From positions 2,232,001-2,296,000 of the forward strand of contig BAAHQB010000003.1 in the NCBI GenBank assembly GCA_054601695.1: a stretch of DNA of 64,000 nt. Direction: 5' to 3'. The stretch is from Amorphochlora amoebiformis (lineage: Eukaryota; Cercozoa; Chlorarachniophyceae). How positions within the stretch are numbered: the first letter of the stretch is position 1; each line of letters begins with the position of its first letter. The notes under the pieces were generated by a model. The model was not told the DNA's origin, searched no databases, and was given only the letters and a program-made list of their open reading frames with translations. The position numbers were made by a program, and so were the translations under genes. Shown piece by piece: positions 15,603 through 32,199 of this stretch.

Positions 15603-15605
15603 CTA

Positions 15606-15953
15606 GATCGATGTATATTCTCTCTAGTCTGTGTAAAATAAGGTCTGGCTAGATCTAGAAAACAAATGCAGACAGATACAGATCATACTCAAGATACTAT
15701 CCAGATTCTAGGCTATTGAATCATATGATATTTGCATGGAGTTCAGTTGCATGATGCATATGCACTATAGTACTACATGTACATGTACATACATGTATAG
15801 TGCATTGCAGCTAGCTGACGTATACATGTACATACATGTACATGTACACGTATACATGTACATGGACGGACGCACACATGTGACATGTACGCACGTGTAC
15901 ATGTACTTGTAACAGTACTACTGTTTAATGTACATGTATCAGATTGTACGTAG
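15606..15953. repeat. Spacer with ACATGTAC palindromes
   Basis: Between the element and the PC4 gene is a CTAG-containing unique stretch followed (15770-15950) by many overlapping copies of the palindromic word ACATGTAC/TACATGTA and ACGTGTAC. No gene seen. Part of it may be the 3' UTR of the PC4 gene. Confidence 0.6.
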
Positions 15954-16523
15954 CTAGTCCTCACTGTTCTCTTCCGCGTCTCCATCTCCCATCTTCCCCT
16001 TAACCTTTTTCGCCTTGGTCTTGGGAGGAGCTATAGGCTGGTTCTCCTGTTCATCTAGTGCGTCTTCCAGGGCGGCGCTAACGTCGTCCATGTGTTTAGC
16101 CAGTTTGCCCCACTGCTCGGCCTTGAGCGATATGCCCTTCCTCCCCGGCAGGGTCTTGCCGTCCTTGATGTAAGTCTCGCGGATGTCGACAAGCCACATC
16201 TCCTTGTACTTGCTCACCGTCGCCCTCTTACGCTTCGGGAGCTCCCATGGCCCCTTGGAATCGTCCAAAGCCTCCACAGCTTTAGAAATCTCGCCTTTTA
16301 CATTGCACAGAGCCTTCCATTGCTCGGGATTTAGCGCCACCCCTTTGGATCCGGGCAGTTCTTTTCCGTTCTTGGTGTAATACTCGCGGATATTCACGAG
16401 CATCTGATTCTTGAAATCGTTGATCGTGACCTTTCGTTTTGACGAGAGAGCCCAATCCTTCAAGGACTCTTTCCTCTTCTTGGATGTCCCACTTGCTTGC
16501 GTATCCGCACGCCGCTTGCTCAT
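15954..16523 (-). CDS. Tandem PC4-domain protein (transcriptional coactivator p15/SUB1-like)
   Basis: A single-exon 189-aa protein starting at ATG 16523 (MSKRRAD...). It has a basic N-terminus with KKRK, then two PC4 (positive cofactor 4) domains: residues about 36-86 (MLVNIREYYTKNGKELPGSK, then ALNPEQWKAL) and about 107-158 (WLVDIRETYIKDGKTLPGRK, then SLKAEQWGKL). Each shows the DIREYY-x-x-GK-x-x-PG-x-KG-x-x-L-x-x-EQW signature. The tail is basic then acidic (KKVKGK...DAEENSED). PC4 proteins bind single-stranded DNA and act in transcription and DNA repair in the nucleus. The usual form has one domain per subunit and dimerises; two in one chain could form an intramolecular pair. No introns, unlike most neighbours. 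Confidence 0.88.
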   Translation of the reverse strand: MSKRRADTQASGTSKKRKESLKDWALSSKRKVTINDFKNQMLVNIREYYTKNGKELPGSKGVALNPEQWKALCNVKGEISKAVEALDDSKGPWELPKRKRATVSKYKEMWLVDIRETYIKDGKTLPGRKGISLKAEQWGKLAKHMDDVSAALEDALDEQENQPIAPPKTKAKKVKGKMGDGDAEENSED

Positions 16524-17880
16524 CACGCAATTTTTGCTTTGCCGTGTGAAGCCCTTGGCGCCTTCCAGTGTTCAGAAGAGGCTTGAATTGGCACGTGTCT
16601 GTGTGGTCCTGATGGATTTGACTAGGTGTGTTGATGGCAACTCGGCGGGGATGTGTGAATTATTAACACTGGAGCCACGAGCTCGAGGTGGGACTTACTC
16701 GACTTATCCTTTATCTGATATATAAAAGATAGAACATATGAGTAGCTTTAGTATGACCATGATCGCGAGCGGGTTGAGGCCCAGGAGGCAAACGCCACCA
16801 ATGGAACCCCAAGAAAGGCAAATTATGCACCATTTATATCTAGTAATATTGTTTAATGCGGAGGTCAAGTTTGTAGGTCAAAGGTAGTTGATAGGTGAAG
16901 TGAGTCTTTGTTTGATGAAGTTGCATCATCTACATCCAACATCACTGGCGCTCACCATCATTCTGTCATTACGACATCGATCTGGTATATGTATCATTAT
17001 CATCATAGTATACCTCTCACCATTGCATAGAGCTGTGCCTGAATGCGCACTGGATCGAGACAATTGAGCAGTCATTTCCAAATTTAATTACTAGTCACGG
17101 GTTTCAATTAAATTTGGAAACACTACTCACGTTGTACACTCAGCTCAGTCTCGAGAGCTACTACCTACCATAGGTTTAACTTACCCCTGGATGGAGTACT
17201 TTTACGCAGAGTACTAAGTTACCTCGGAGACCCCGAAAAGGAGGTGGTAATTATGATATTACCTTAGCTAACAGCAAAGGGGTTGGGGGCATGGGGGGTA
17301 CTAGGAAAGCTATCTAATACTCAGTGCACGGGTGATACGGTATCTTGCAGTACAATTCTAATGTATCCGTATATGTGATCGATCGGATTCACTGCGCCTA
17401 AGATCATGACATTATCTGCCAGCCAGCGCATGCGCACACCGAATGATCGGATACATGTATTGGCCATCACACATCATGGCACACTAATTAGAATTTAAAT
17501 AGTCCGTGCCACCCTGGTACGTATACACGCACTACTACTACTACTACTACTAAACGTGTATACCTATATGGTAACATATATGATAGCTACAATAATATGC
17601 AAACCGGGTGCCATGAGTCGTGCACAGTCGGGCGCAGTCGTGCGCACCTTATTCACCTCAAACCAGACGACAGACACGATGCCGTGGCCCGCGTATGACA
17701 AGTCAACTTGACCTCAATTCATTACATTAATCCCTTTGCGCCCAGCAACTGTGCTCCCACACTCATTCCTTGAACCGAATAATGTTAAACATATGTAGTT
17801 CATTATTAAATTTGTCTAATAAATATATTCATATAGTGTATAGTGTGTACTCATCATGATGATATACGAGTATCATAATG
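16524..17880. other. Intergenic unique DNA with a perfect hairpin
   Basis: About 1.35 kb without TA tracts or a convincing ORF. It contains a perfect 15-bp inverted repeat (TTTCCAAATTTAATT at 17075-17089 and its complement at 17106-17120, 16-nt loop) and a (CTA)n run near 17532-17550. The first part presumably includes the PC4 promoter. Confidence 0.6.
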
Positions 17881-19006
<1,126 letters not shown>

Positions 19007-19368
19007 ATCTAGTATCTAGAGTATATATAGTTTAAGGCTGACTCGGTTGCATCTAGGCATGAAGAAAATATCGGATCAGTGACTAAAACCGTAATATTAT
19101 ATGATTAAACAATTAAATCATTCCGTGGCGGATGCATGGCAATGCTAGAATGCACGCTTCGACAGTTTTCTAGTATCTAGAGTATATCATATATATATAT
19201 ATATATATATATATAGTTTAAGGCTGACCCGGTTGCATGAAGAAAATACAGAATATCGGATCAGTGACTAAAACCGTAATATTACATGATTAAACAATTA
19301 AATCATTCCGTGGCGGATGCATGGCAATGCACGCTTCGACAGTTTTCTAGTATCTAGAGTATATCATG
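19007..19368 (+). repeat. Direct tandem duplication of about 175 bp
   Basis: Two copies (about 19007-19190 and 19172-19368) share TCTAGTATCTAGAGTATAT, GTTTAAGGCTGAC(T/C)CGGTTG, ATCGGATCAGTGACTAAAAC and TCCGTGGCGGATGCATGG in the same order. They differ by a TA expansion and small indels. The junction word CTAGTATCTAGAGTATAT occurs three times. Confidence 0.85.
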
Positions 19369-19815
19369 AAAATAAAATGTTCAGTAGATGACTAGACAAA
19401 GAAATCTAAACTATATATATATAAATGAATCGCTTTGATAGAGAAGTTCTAGAAGTTATAATAGTTAAAATATTCATCAATGAGGCTTAATTACATTCCT
19501 TAAGTTTGTCAATGATTGCAGTGAATCTATTGAATTCAACCATAAATTGATATTGAACACACGTGACTCGAGACTTGGACTCGATCAAGACTCAGTCATG
19601 AGTCGGACACGCTGTTTCTAGTATTTCTACTATTTCAAACGCGACTGTCACTCTAGTCACTGAGCAGCGTTGATTGGCGACGAATAACTATTACAACTAC
19701 CCTACTAATGGTTATACGTTGTGTAACTTGTGTGCCTTAAGGATGCTGTCTACGCTCTCAGCTTGGTAGTAACGTTCCATTGCCCGCTGTTATCAAATAT
19801 ACTCAACATGATACT
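19369..19815. other. Unique intergenic DNA
   Basis: Non-repetitive, moderately AT-rich; no supported gene, RNA or repeat recognised. Confidence 0.5.
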
Positions 19816-21045
<1,230 letters not shown>

Positions 21046-21109
21046 ATGTATATTTCACTCATGATAATATTTCTGAATATATATGGAAAGAGAAATGCAC
21101 CGAGATATT

Positions 21110-22296
21110 CCAATTGCAGATCTCGAGGAGGCGCTTTGCCTTGTTGATTTCAAAATAGTTGACGATGCTGGTGAAGTTTTCCAGCGTGGAGGCTTGGTCA
21201 GTAGTAATCGAGCCCCCGAACGCTACCTTGATCTCCGTAGCTGTCATGGGTCTGTAAAATATCACTGCACATTAAACCCCATGAAGTACGTCTGGACATT
21301 GTGCGATTAGAGCAGACGAGAGCAGACAAGATCAGACTAGATCAGACTAGATCAGGCTAGATCAGACTAGATCGGGCTAGATCAGACTATTTCAGGCTAG
21401 ATCAGACTAGATCAGGATAGATCAGACAAGATCAGACTAGATCAGGCTAGATCAGATTAGATCAGGCTAGATCAGACTAGATCAGGCTAGATCAGACCGG
21501 ATCAGGCTAGATCAGAGTAGAGATCAAAGCAGAGCAGACTAGGGCAGAGTAGAGCAGACTAGATGAGTTTTCGGGTTGAAATCTGTTTTGGTTTCGCACC
21601 TGTTCATCTTGGACTCGGCAGGAGAGCTCCCGTTGAGCTTGGTGTGGTTGGAACTCAAACGACTGCTTACCGTAGCCACCGGCACGACAGTAGCGTTGGA
21701 TTCTGGCCCAGCCTTCCCTTGTATAGGCAGCACTTCCACTTGGACCGCCTTTAATTTTATGGAATACAATTGTTGTGTAAGATATTTCATCTATCATCCA
21801 TCATGAAAAGTCGCCCGAGGATATGGTCTAGATATTACCTCTATCACCATGGCGTCTGCCTCTGCTGTCGCCATTCGCACAGGCTCAACCACCACCGGCT
21901 CAACCGTCATGGCTGAGATCGCCGAAACACATTAAATAAACACAGAAGCGCAAGAGCTTAAGAAGGACTACCGGGCTTGGGGTTCGGGTTGCTTTCCAGC
22001 TCCATGTTGTGCTGCTCCTGGAGGTGGCGGTTGGCGTGCTCCATCTCCGCCATCTTCTTATCTTCCAACTCCTTGTTTTTGGCATCTAACCTCGCCTTCT
22101 TTAAAGCCTCCTGATCTGCCTTCTCTTTGGCGAGCTTGTTCAATCGCTTGTTGAGGGCCAATTGGGTCTCTTGCTCAACCTGGAACGAATACGAGAACGA
22201 AACATCCGCCACCTTGCCAGGCATCAAGGAGGCCCCGCTCGAACGGGCTCCCATCAGCACCTCCACATCTGTAAACTTGAGCAAACTGTACCTCAT
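21110..22296 (-). CDS. Unidentified protein gene, divergent to the LON gene (incomplete model)
   Basis: A minus-strand exon starts at ATG 22296 and encodes a protein with a strongly helical Lys/Glu/Ala-rich segment (LNKRLNKLAKEKADQEALKK and following), probably coiled coil, ending near 21970 at a GGTAGT donor. A second exon lies between an acceptor near 21752 and a donor at about 21591. The third starts at an acceptor around 21254 (TTTTACAG) and reads RPMTATEIKVAFGG followed by STLENFTSIVNYF; the exon 2/3 junction is phase-consistent (AG|A). The frame of exon 2 is ambiguous and the 3' end is not found. I do not recognise the family. It shares a 150-bp divergent promoter region with the LON gene. 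Confidence 0.45.
21306..21545. repeat. 20-bp minisatellite AGATCAGACTAGATCAGGCT
   Basis: About twelve head-to-tail imperfect units of alternating AGATCAGACT and AGATCAGGCT. It lies in the intron between the second and third exons of the unidentified minus-strand gene. Confidence 0.9.
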
Positions 22297-22445
22297 CACG
22301 CTACAACGATGCTTTTAACCCGAAGACGCCATTCGAGGCGCCGGGATTTCGCCCGGGATCCCGAATGAGTCTTAGGCGTTACTGACGGCCAATGCCAGGC
22401 ACTTGCGGGAAAACTAAGACGACGAGTGACATTGGCTGGACGAAC
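22297..22445. promoter_or_regulatory. Divergent promoter region
   Basis: The 149-bp gap between the minus-strand ATG at 22296 and the LON start contains the GC-rich palindrome-like CCGGGATTTCGCCCGGGATC. A shared bidirectional promoter is likely; no TATA element seen. Confidence 0.4.
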
Positions 22446-23126
22446 ATGGCTGGCATTCGGGTCCTCGTCGCGTTTGTAGTGCTCGCGCTCGTGTCTCCGG
22501 CCTCCTCATTGTCACGATTCGGTGGTATATCCCGATGTCAATCATCCTTTCCCGCGGTATCACCTCGGGGTCTGTTGGGCACTAACGGTGCTCTGCGAAC
22601 GATGTTCCCGCGAAAACCGTCGAAACGTGGCCTGAAACTTCGGAAGTCCTCCGGGTCGTTCTGGAACAAGAATCGCCCCTCTCTGCCCGTTTTCGTGTCC
22701 ATGGAGAGCCACAAGCACTCGATGAACTCCAGCGACGGCCTCGACGGCCTCGACGAGCACAGGAGACGGCGAGAGCGCGAGAAAAGGGAGGAGAGCTTTC
22801 GCTTGCTCCCCATCTTTCCTCTCCACGACGAGGTAGTTTTCCCCGACGGAAGGATATCTCTCAGGCTTTACGAAGAGAGGTATGCATGATTCCAACCACC
22901 ACCTTCATATCTTCAGGGATGTGTAACCCTTGCTGTCTAAACCGGATATTTTTCCAAAACTCAACCCGGTTTCATTACACACTTGGGATGCAATGACAAC
23001 GGAGGTAGTTTGATATTGGTAACTACCCAACTACGATCTCCTATGCTTCTGCCGCTTACACCCCTCTTAGGCCTCCATACCGTGTCGATGATTTCAGATG
23101 CGATATTCTTACACAATAGTATTCGG

Positions 23127-23176
<50 letters not shown>

Positions 23177-23393
23177 TTTAATACTGTTTGTAACCGTGCG
23201 ATACATTATCTCTGGAAGGTACCTCAAGCTATTTTCCACGATTCTTTACGGAGAGGAGGAGATCGACACCACACTCGTAAGTCAAGAATCATCCATCCAC
23301 CACATTTCTTTCAAAACCCACAAAAAGTATTTCCATCTCAATAACTCAAGCCTGAACATGTTTGACATCATTCGATCACATATATACGTATAC

Positions 23394-23441
<48 letters not shown>

Positions 23442-23443
23442 AC

Positions 23444-23474
<31 letters not shown>

Positions 23475-23494
23475 CTATTGTATCTATACATATG

Positions 23495-23531
<37 letters not shown>

Positions 23532-23532
23532 G

Positions 23533-23586
<54 letters not shown>

Positions 23587-23600
23587 TTATATGTACTTAT

Positions 23601-23662
<62 letters not shown>

Positions 23663-23685
23663 GTATATATTATATATATATTTAC

Positions 23686-23730
<45 letters not shown>

Positions 23731-24107
23731 TATAATTTACATGTATTATAATGAATATATTACATATGTTTATGTATATCTAATCGTTATATACAAGAAA
23801 TCTGTAGGATATACAATCTGTGTATAAATCTATTACATGTAAGCCCTTGTCCCCTGCCAGGTGGACGAAGAGTCCCCATACCTATCGACTGCGCGGTTCG
23901 GAATCGTGTGGCGTACGCCCAGCTCTGTCCCTGGCGTGCCCGGTAACCTCGCCAGGACTGGAGTAGTAATGGAAATCGAGTCTCACGAGTGGCTTGGCAT
24001 GGATGGCAGTAAGAGTGGACAGCTCATCGTCAACGCTAAAGGTTACAAGCGTTTCAAGGTAATATCTTCACCCTGATGTTCTAAGTGCTCCGATACTGCA
24101 CGTGTTC

Positions 24108-24172
<65 letters not shown>

Positions 24173-24186
24173 TATACGTGTATATA

Positions 24187-24225
<39 letters not shown>

Positions 24226-24522
24226 GTGTGCGTGTATGTATATGTGTGTTTATGTTCTCCGGCATATAATTGCATATATGGGGTGGTGGACTCATAGCTC
24301 TTGAAATTTGTACGGTGTGTTTATTTCACCATGAACTTGGATACCTCCTCGCCATGTATATAAGCAGAATTACTCGCACACACATATATGTATATATATA
24401 AAGATATCATTTATGTATGCACAAACATGTAGAAATACGTGTTAGTAAATATGTACTCATATGGATCTATTTACTGATATACATAATACGTGTTGGTAGA
24501 TACGTACATGTGTATCTATTTA

Positions 24523-24561
<39 letters not shown>

Positions 24562-25521
24562 AAATAGTATATGCTTTAAATACGTTAAGTAAATATACAA
24601 TAAATATATATATATGTATATATATATATATATGCTTTGAATATGTGAAAGTAAATATTATATATATATATATATTCTCGTACACACACATATATATATA
24701 TATAACTTCACAGATAAATATATATATGTATATATATCATGTATGTGTGCGTCCTCGTGTATGAATTTTCCTAGGTTAATTTGTGGTGATTCACTTGTCA
24801 GGTACAACAGGTTATTCGCCAGGATCCGGTCCTCGAGGCCCTCATCGATCCCGTGTACGAAAGCGTGCTACCTCTCGACAGAAAGCTCGCCGAGAAGGAG
24901 CTCTGCAGGAAATTGATATCGGTGCCAATTCCGAGCTCCGTTGACTCGAATGTGTTGGGGTTTCAAGTGATTGGTTTGTTTTGGGATGATATCCAGCTGT
25001 GCGATAGCGTTCGGAAGTTGAGCGCGGAAAAAGCCATGCGGCGCGCTTATTTCTCTATGGAAGACGTATGAGATCCGATGACTAACATGAATTCACATCC
25101 TATATTTTTCACTTTATGTATCCGCGTAGCGCATGAGAGTGCTCACAAAGCTTGCCATCAATGAGACTGCGATGCTCCAGTTAAGCGGAGAGGAGGTACT
25201 GGGCACTCTGTAGCTTCCAACACGCTCTGCTCAACTTATTTCTCGCCTCTCACGCCCAACCAAACCCACCTTATATCTATTTGTTTTATATCAATATAAT
25301 GTATATATGTATATCCATCTCTTTAATTATTTGCACATTTATTTTCTGTACATAATGCACATATTATATGGCATTGGTTTGTACATATGATGAGGTTGTT
25401 TGAGGGTGTGAGAGCTATTAGGGAGTGGTATTAGGGAGTGGTATTAGGGAGTGTGTTTGTGGTTGAGTTTTTAAGGCTGCGTGCTGCTTCGTCTGTCTCT
25501 TGTTTTTCAAGAACTTGGGAT

Positions 25522-25582
<61 letters not shown>

Positions 25583-25653
25583 GATAGATATATGTATATA
25601 TAATGTATATCTATATATTTATAAATAATATATACATATATTATATATATATG

Positions 25654-25685
<32 letters not shown>

Positions 25686-25789
25686 ATTATATATATGTAT
25701 ACATATGTACATATATATATACATACATATATATATATATATAATATATATACATATATATTATGAACACACACACACATATATATATG

Positions 25790-25849
<60 letters not shown>

Positions 25850-26129
25850 TACAACCCAAAGCTTTTATTAACACATGTATAGCTGTCCTACTGGGTCGCT
25901 GAGCACATGTTCGAGAGTCTCGTCGAGCAGCAAGAAATGCTACAACTCCCCACCCCTCGCCGCCTAAGATATCAGGTGACTATTATCTGCAAAATGGTTT
26001 ACGACACGAGTGTTAGTGATCCGAATACATAGTTGAAATGGTGAATTTTAGGTGAATCTTCTGTCGGAGAGCAAGGGAAATCTGGTCCAGGAGGCGTATG
26101 AAGAGCTCAACGGGACTCGGGGAGGCTGA
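22446..26129 (+). CDS. LON substrate-binding-domain protein with N-terminal targeting leader (7 exons)
   Basis: Exons 22446-22879, 23219-23276, 23861-24058, 24802-25065, 25130-25195, 25883-25975 and 26052-26129 join in perfect phase to about 396 aa (an in-frame upstream ATG at 22392 would add 18). Residues 1-22 are a signal-peptide-like hydrophobic leader ([20 protein letters not shown]), followed by a basic Ser/Arg-rich stretch, as in bipartite plastid presequences. From about residue 120, [20 protein letters not shown] then RLYEERYLKLF is the start of the LON N-terminal substrate-binding domain; [16 protein letters not shown] and [15 protein letters not shown] continue it. The C-terminal part is the helical extension ([29 protein letters not shown]). 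There is no AAA+ ATPase or Ser-Lys protease domain, so this is a LON-domain-only protein, known in bacteria and plastids, with uncertain function. Introns contain TA tracts. Confidence 0.85.
23120..23720. repeat. (TA)n tracts in LON-gene introns 1 and 2
   Basis: TA tract 23128-23174 in intron 1 and a long set 23375-23730 in intron 2. Further tracts in the same gene lie at 24105-24225, 24525-24740 (intron 3) and 25520-25850 (intron 5). Confidence 0.9.
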
Positions 26130-26218
26130 GCCCAATTGCTGTAGATACACATATGTTCAGAAATATGCCCATCAAACATATTTCTTTTATATCTTTAAAT
26201 GAATATATCACATATACA

Positions 26219-26315
<97 letters not shown>

Positions 26316-26436
26316 CATGTATATGTAACTTATACAAACTTATTTAGTTTTATTTATGTATTTATATATATATATACATACATATACATACATATATATA
26401 TATATTACATACATGTATATATAATATATATATATG

Positions 26437-26493
<57 letters not shown>

Positions 26494-26560
26494 TATGTGT
26501 GTGTGCGTGTGTGTATTTATATATACGCATATTATATTTGTAATATGTTCTTAATTGTAT
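26130..26560. repeat. (TA)n block downstream of the LON gene
   Basis: TA tract with TATG variants beginning about 70 bp after the stop codon, ending in TGTGTGTGCG runs. Confidence 0.85.
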
Positions 26561-26841
26561 ATATTTTTAGAGATATACGTTTGTTGAAAATGTGTATATT
26601 TTATATACATACGGTGTGGTATAGCTTTATATGTTAGTGTGTGTGTGTGTGGTTGAATATGTAGCATTGTTCTGTTCTGGCATTTGTTTCTTTTAAAAGG
26701 GGGCAAAGGAGTATTTGTTTGTTTTTTAGAAGGGAACAGTAGAAGGGGGGGCAAAGGAGCGGTAGAAGGGCGCCAAAGGAGCAGTAAAAGGTGGGCAAAA
26801 CAATGGGACGGCTGGTCTCAAATCGCGACTGAGAACCACGA

Positions 26842-26886
<45 letters not shown>

Positions 26887-27620
26887 TATATGTGTGTGTG
26901 TGTACTTATACCACAGTAGATCATTAAAAGTATATACTATTATTGACAATATCATGAGTATCTGGAGAATGCATGTACACAAATGTTCGAAAGCTGACAT
27001 TGTAGCATCTATATACTTGAACTAGATAAACGATTCAAAACTGGGAGTGGCTTAGAACTGTAAATTTCTGTATGCTATGTGTGATCCTGCGGCATACATT
27101 TTTGTTAATTAAACCCTCCGACTATATATTTTACCGAAGTTAGAGCTGTGCGTGGAGTACATTGTCATGTATACGGTTAGATATGTCTAGTATGTCTAGA
27201 TGCTTCTACTATTAGTCTACTACCCAGGATCGATCTAGAGGATTCGCGTATCTGTCGTATCTTTGAAATACCACTCACTACGAGTGTACTTGTGATATGC
27301 GTACGATATGTACTCACTACATACGACTGAGTACCTACTTTTATGATATTTTGATACTACTTTAGTCTACGTACTCTAGTCTACTCTAGTCCGATATGGC
27401 ATACTACGAGGTAGGGGTGGAATTACTCTAGATATGTTACCTTGTAGACAATATCTACAATATCTAGAATATACAATTTCTGGGTATTCAGTAAATCAGT
27501 TCTGTAGTGGAGTAGTGCGGTAATACGAATGGTAGTAGTAGTGCAGTGCATCTTCCAATGCCATGTACTACGAACTCTCATATATCATTCTCAACACACT
27601 CACCAGACTCTAAAAAGATA
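26561..27620. other. Intergenic: GGCAAAGGAG repeats and CTAG-rich DNA
   Basis: 26690-26800 has four to five imperfect units like GGGGGCAAAGGAGxxGTAGAAG. A TA tract is at 26845-26895. From 27160 to 27500 the DNA is rich in CTAG, TACTC and GTACG words. No convincing ORF. Confidence 0.6.
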
Positions 27621-29060
<1,440 letters not shown>

Positions 29061-29670
29061 CATGATGATGATGAGACTAAGTTGTAAGTAATCAATATAT
29101 GATCGACTCGGTTGTTCTGTTATACTGAGTACTGGGCACGTGTGGAGTAGTACTGCGTCTAGCTATATCGCCATCGATCGGATACGGAATGGATTACCGA
29201 TTAACACTCAGTCGGAGAACTGCATCGATTATGAGTGCTAGTCTAGTTAGTATAATCTAGATAATGATAATTACATGCCACAATATACATCGATCATGAC
29301 GTACGTAAAATTATAACAACATACTAGACGTGTTAATAAAATTATTTAGATTCGATATCATCATGTTTGAGTGGAATTAATCTAGTTATATAATTAGGTT
29401 TAATTACCTGAATTATGCATTCACTAGTACAAACCGAGCAGGTAATCTAGTAGATGTAGTAGACCTAGTAGATCTAGTAGATCTAGGAGAGCCTGAATAT
29501 AGTGTAGATAGTGTAGATAGTCTTGGATACTACTAGACTAGGCTAATTTAATTTCATCGTCAGGCTACTAGTCGAAAAGGAACTCTAGAAGCTCTAGAAC
29601 TTCTAGAAGCTCTAGAAGCTAGAGAAACCTCTAGAAGCTCTAGAAGCTAGAGAAGACTCAGGCGAGAAAC
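29061..29670. repeat. CTAG-rich spacer with CTAGAAGCT repeats
   Basis: Unique DNA rich in CTAG words, with AGTAGATCTAGT repeats at 29450-29490 and a TCTAGAAGCTCTAGAAG array at 29580-29655. No gene. Confidence 0.7.
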
Positions 29671-29677
29671 AGCTTAC

Positions 29678-29788
29678 TTTCTTGACTGCTATTCGGGCTT
29701 CGTAGGCGCGGTTTTCGCGGGTTGCTGAGTGGACACGGGTGTCGACGTTGACGTCGTTCGCCCAGGCGGTGGGGGCGCAGATGGAGGT
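29678..29788 (-). CDS. Candidate isolated exon (unidentified)
   Basis: On the minus strand an acceptor (GCTGTTCAG) at 29789 is followed by an open stretch reading TSICAPTAWANDVNVDTRVH, then SATRENRAYEARIAVKK, ending at a good donor (AAA|GTAAGC) at 29678. It is GC-rich and non-repetitive. No neighbouring exons could be linked and no family is recognised. Confidence 0.3.
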
Positions 29789-29829
29789 CTGAACAGCAGA
29801 GCCGCGTCTATTTCTTCTCGACTGAGAAA

Positions 29830-30215
29830 ACGCACTGTCACAGCACTGGTTTGGTATTGTTGGCGGATATACCACACAACTCATGACAGTGCTGGTTTGG
29901 TATTACTGGCGGCTATTGTTGGTTGTATGATTGGCGGGTATGTATATCAGTGGTGGCAGTCAGTGCGGCTATTGTTGGTTGTATGATTGGCGGGTGTGTG
30001 TATCGGTGATGGCGGTCAGTATTGGTTTGCTATGAGTGGTGAGTGTTTTAGTCATGAATCATGGCAAGACACACTTGGGGAAAACAAAGCTTGGGGGCCT
30101 TGTCGAAAGTGCGTGCGAGCAACAAGTTATAGCACACACATGTATTTTATAATATAAGACACACCTGGGGAAAACAAAACTTGGGGGCCGGCTCGAAACT
30201 GCATGCAACTAATAA
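29830..30215. repeat. Minisatellite and 95-bp duplication
   Basis: 29850-30030 carries three to four imperfect units of about 60 bp around GGTTTGGTATT and GGCTATTGTTGGTTGTATGA. 30065-30215 is a tandem pair of about 95 bp containing GACACAC(T/C)TGGGGAAAACAAA. Confidence 0.8.
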
Positions 30216-30224
30216 CACAGACAT

Positions 30225-31390
<1,166 letters not shown>

Positions 31391-31429
31391 TACGTAATTA
31401 CATGTGGGTTTGTTTGTTGGAATGCTGGT

Positions 31430-31560
31430 TTCCGTGGATATGACCCATGTGTCTCACCCACCCCGCCTTGTACAGGTGGATATGACCCATGTGTCTCATC
31501 TAAGCGGCCTTGTTCAGATGGATATGACCCATGTGTCTCACCTACCCCGCCTGTGCAAGG
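31430..31560. repeat. Tandem repeat of about 45 bp (TATGACCCATGTGTCTCA)
   Basis: Three units of GGATATGACCCATGTGTCTC followed by a CCGCCTTGT-type half. The repeat is open on the minus strand (ETHGSYP units), but there is no other sign of coding. Confidence 0.85.
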
Positions 31561-32190
31561 CGCACTTCCAGAGGCCCCATTATCAAGGAGAGGTTTTGGG
31601 GGGTTAGGGTTCCGATTGCCGCTGTAAGCGTTAGGGTAGGGCGCGTCCCGCGCGAGCATGGACATAATCTGACAACAACAACGAAACATACCAACAGATT
31701 AGACATGCACCTCTTCTCCAGAGCCATGTCTCGCCGCTTCAGGCCCGCATCGGCCTCGGCCTAGCCCCCCACCCAACCTCGCAAAAGGAGCATGACACTA
31801 ACACGACCCTCAAAAAGCCCTCATGAGACCAACACACAAGGCCCTCATGAGACCCTCACAAAGCCCTCATGAGACCCTCACAAGGCCATTATGATACCCT
31901 CACAAGGCCCTCACAAGGCCCTCACATGGCCCTCATGAGACCCTCACAAGACCCTCACAAGGCCGTTTTAAGACCCTCACAAGGCCCTCATGAGAGCCTG
32001 ACAAGGGTGATGAGAAGCTGACATGAGGCTGTTGATACGCTCACGAGAGGGGTTTCAGCCCCTGTCGAAAGCTTAAAGCCCACCCAAGACTGGCGCAGGT
32101 GTATTTAGCAAACACTAAGGCAATCATGGTACGGTACCTACCATTTTGTACTGCGGCAGCCATACGGGCAAGTAGAAGTTCATCATCACA
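31561..32190. repeat. 22-bp minisatellite (GACCCTCACAAGGCCCTCAT)
   Basis: About a dozen imperfect units at 31795-32020, preceded by 230 bp of GC-rich unique DNA including a CGCCGCTTCAGGCC patch. No gene assigned. Confidence 0.85.
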
Positions 32191-32199
32191 AATTGCAAG

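Larger units (their letters stand above)
11102..15605 (-). mobile_element. PIF/Harbinger-like DNA transposon, copy 2 (inverted) with CTA target-site duplication
   Basis: The element spans 11105-15602 (4498 bp) with the same perfect 22-bp TIRs as copy 1, in inverted orientation. It is flanked by CTA at 11102-11104 and 15603-15605, a 3-bp duplication different from that of copy 1. It was therefore inserted independently and is not the product of an inverted duplication of the locus. The gene order mirrors copy 1. Differences lie mostly in the length of AT/TA/ATT tracts (for example an (ATT)n run at 11617-11655 absent from copy 1) and a few substitutions in the second gene. Confidence 0.9.

Noticed and set aside
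22983-23735. A 250-codon frame across LON-gene introns
   Set aside because: It reads through intron and TA tract; only 23219-23276 belongs to the spliced gene, in the same register.
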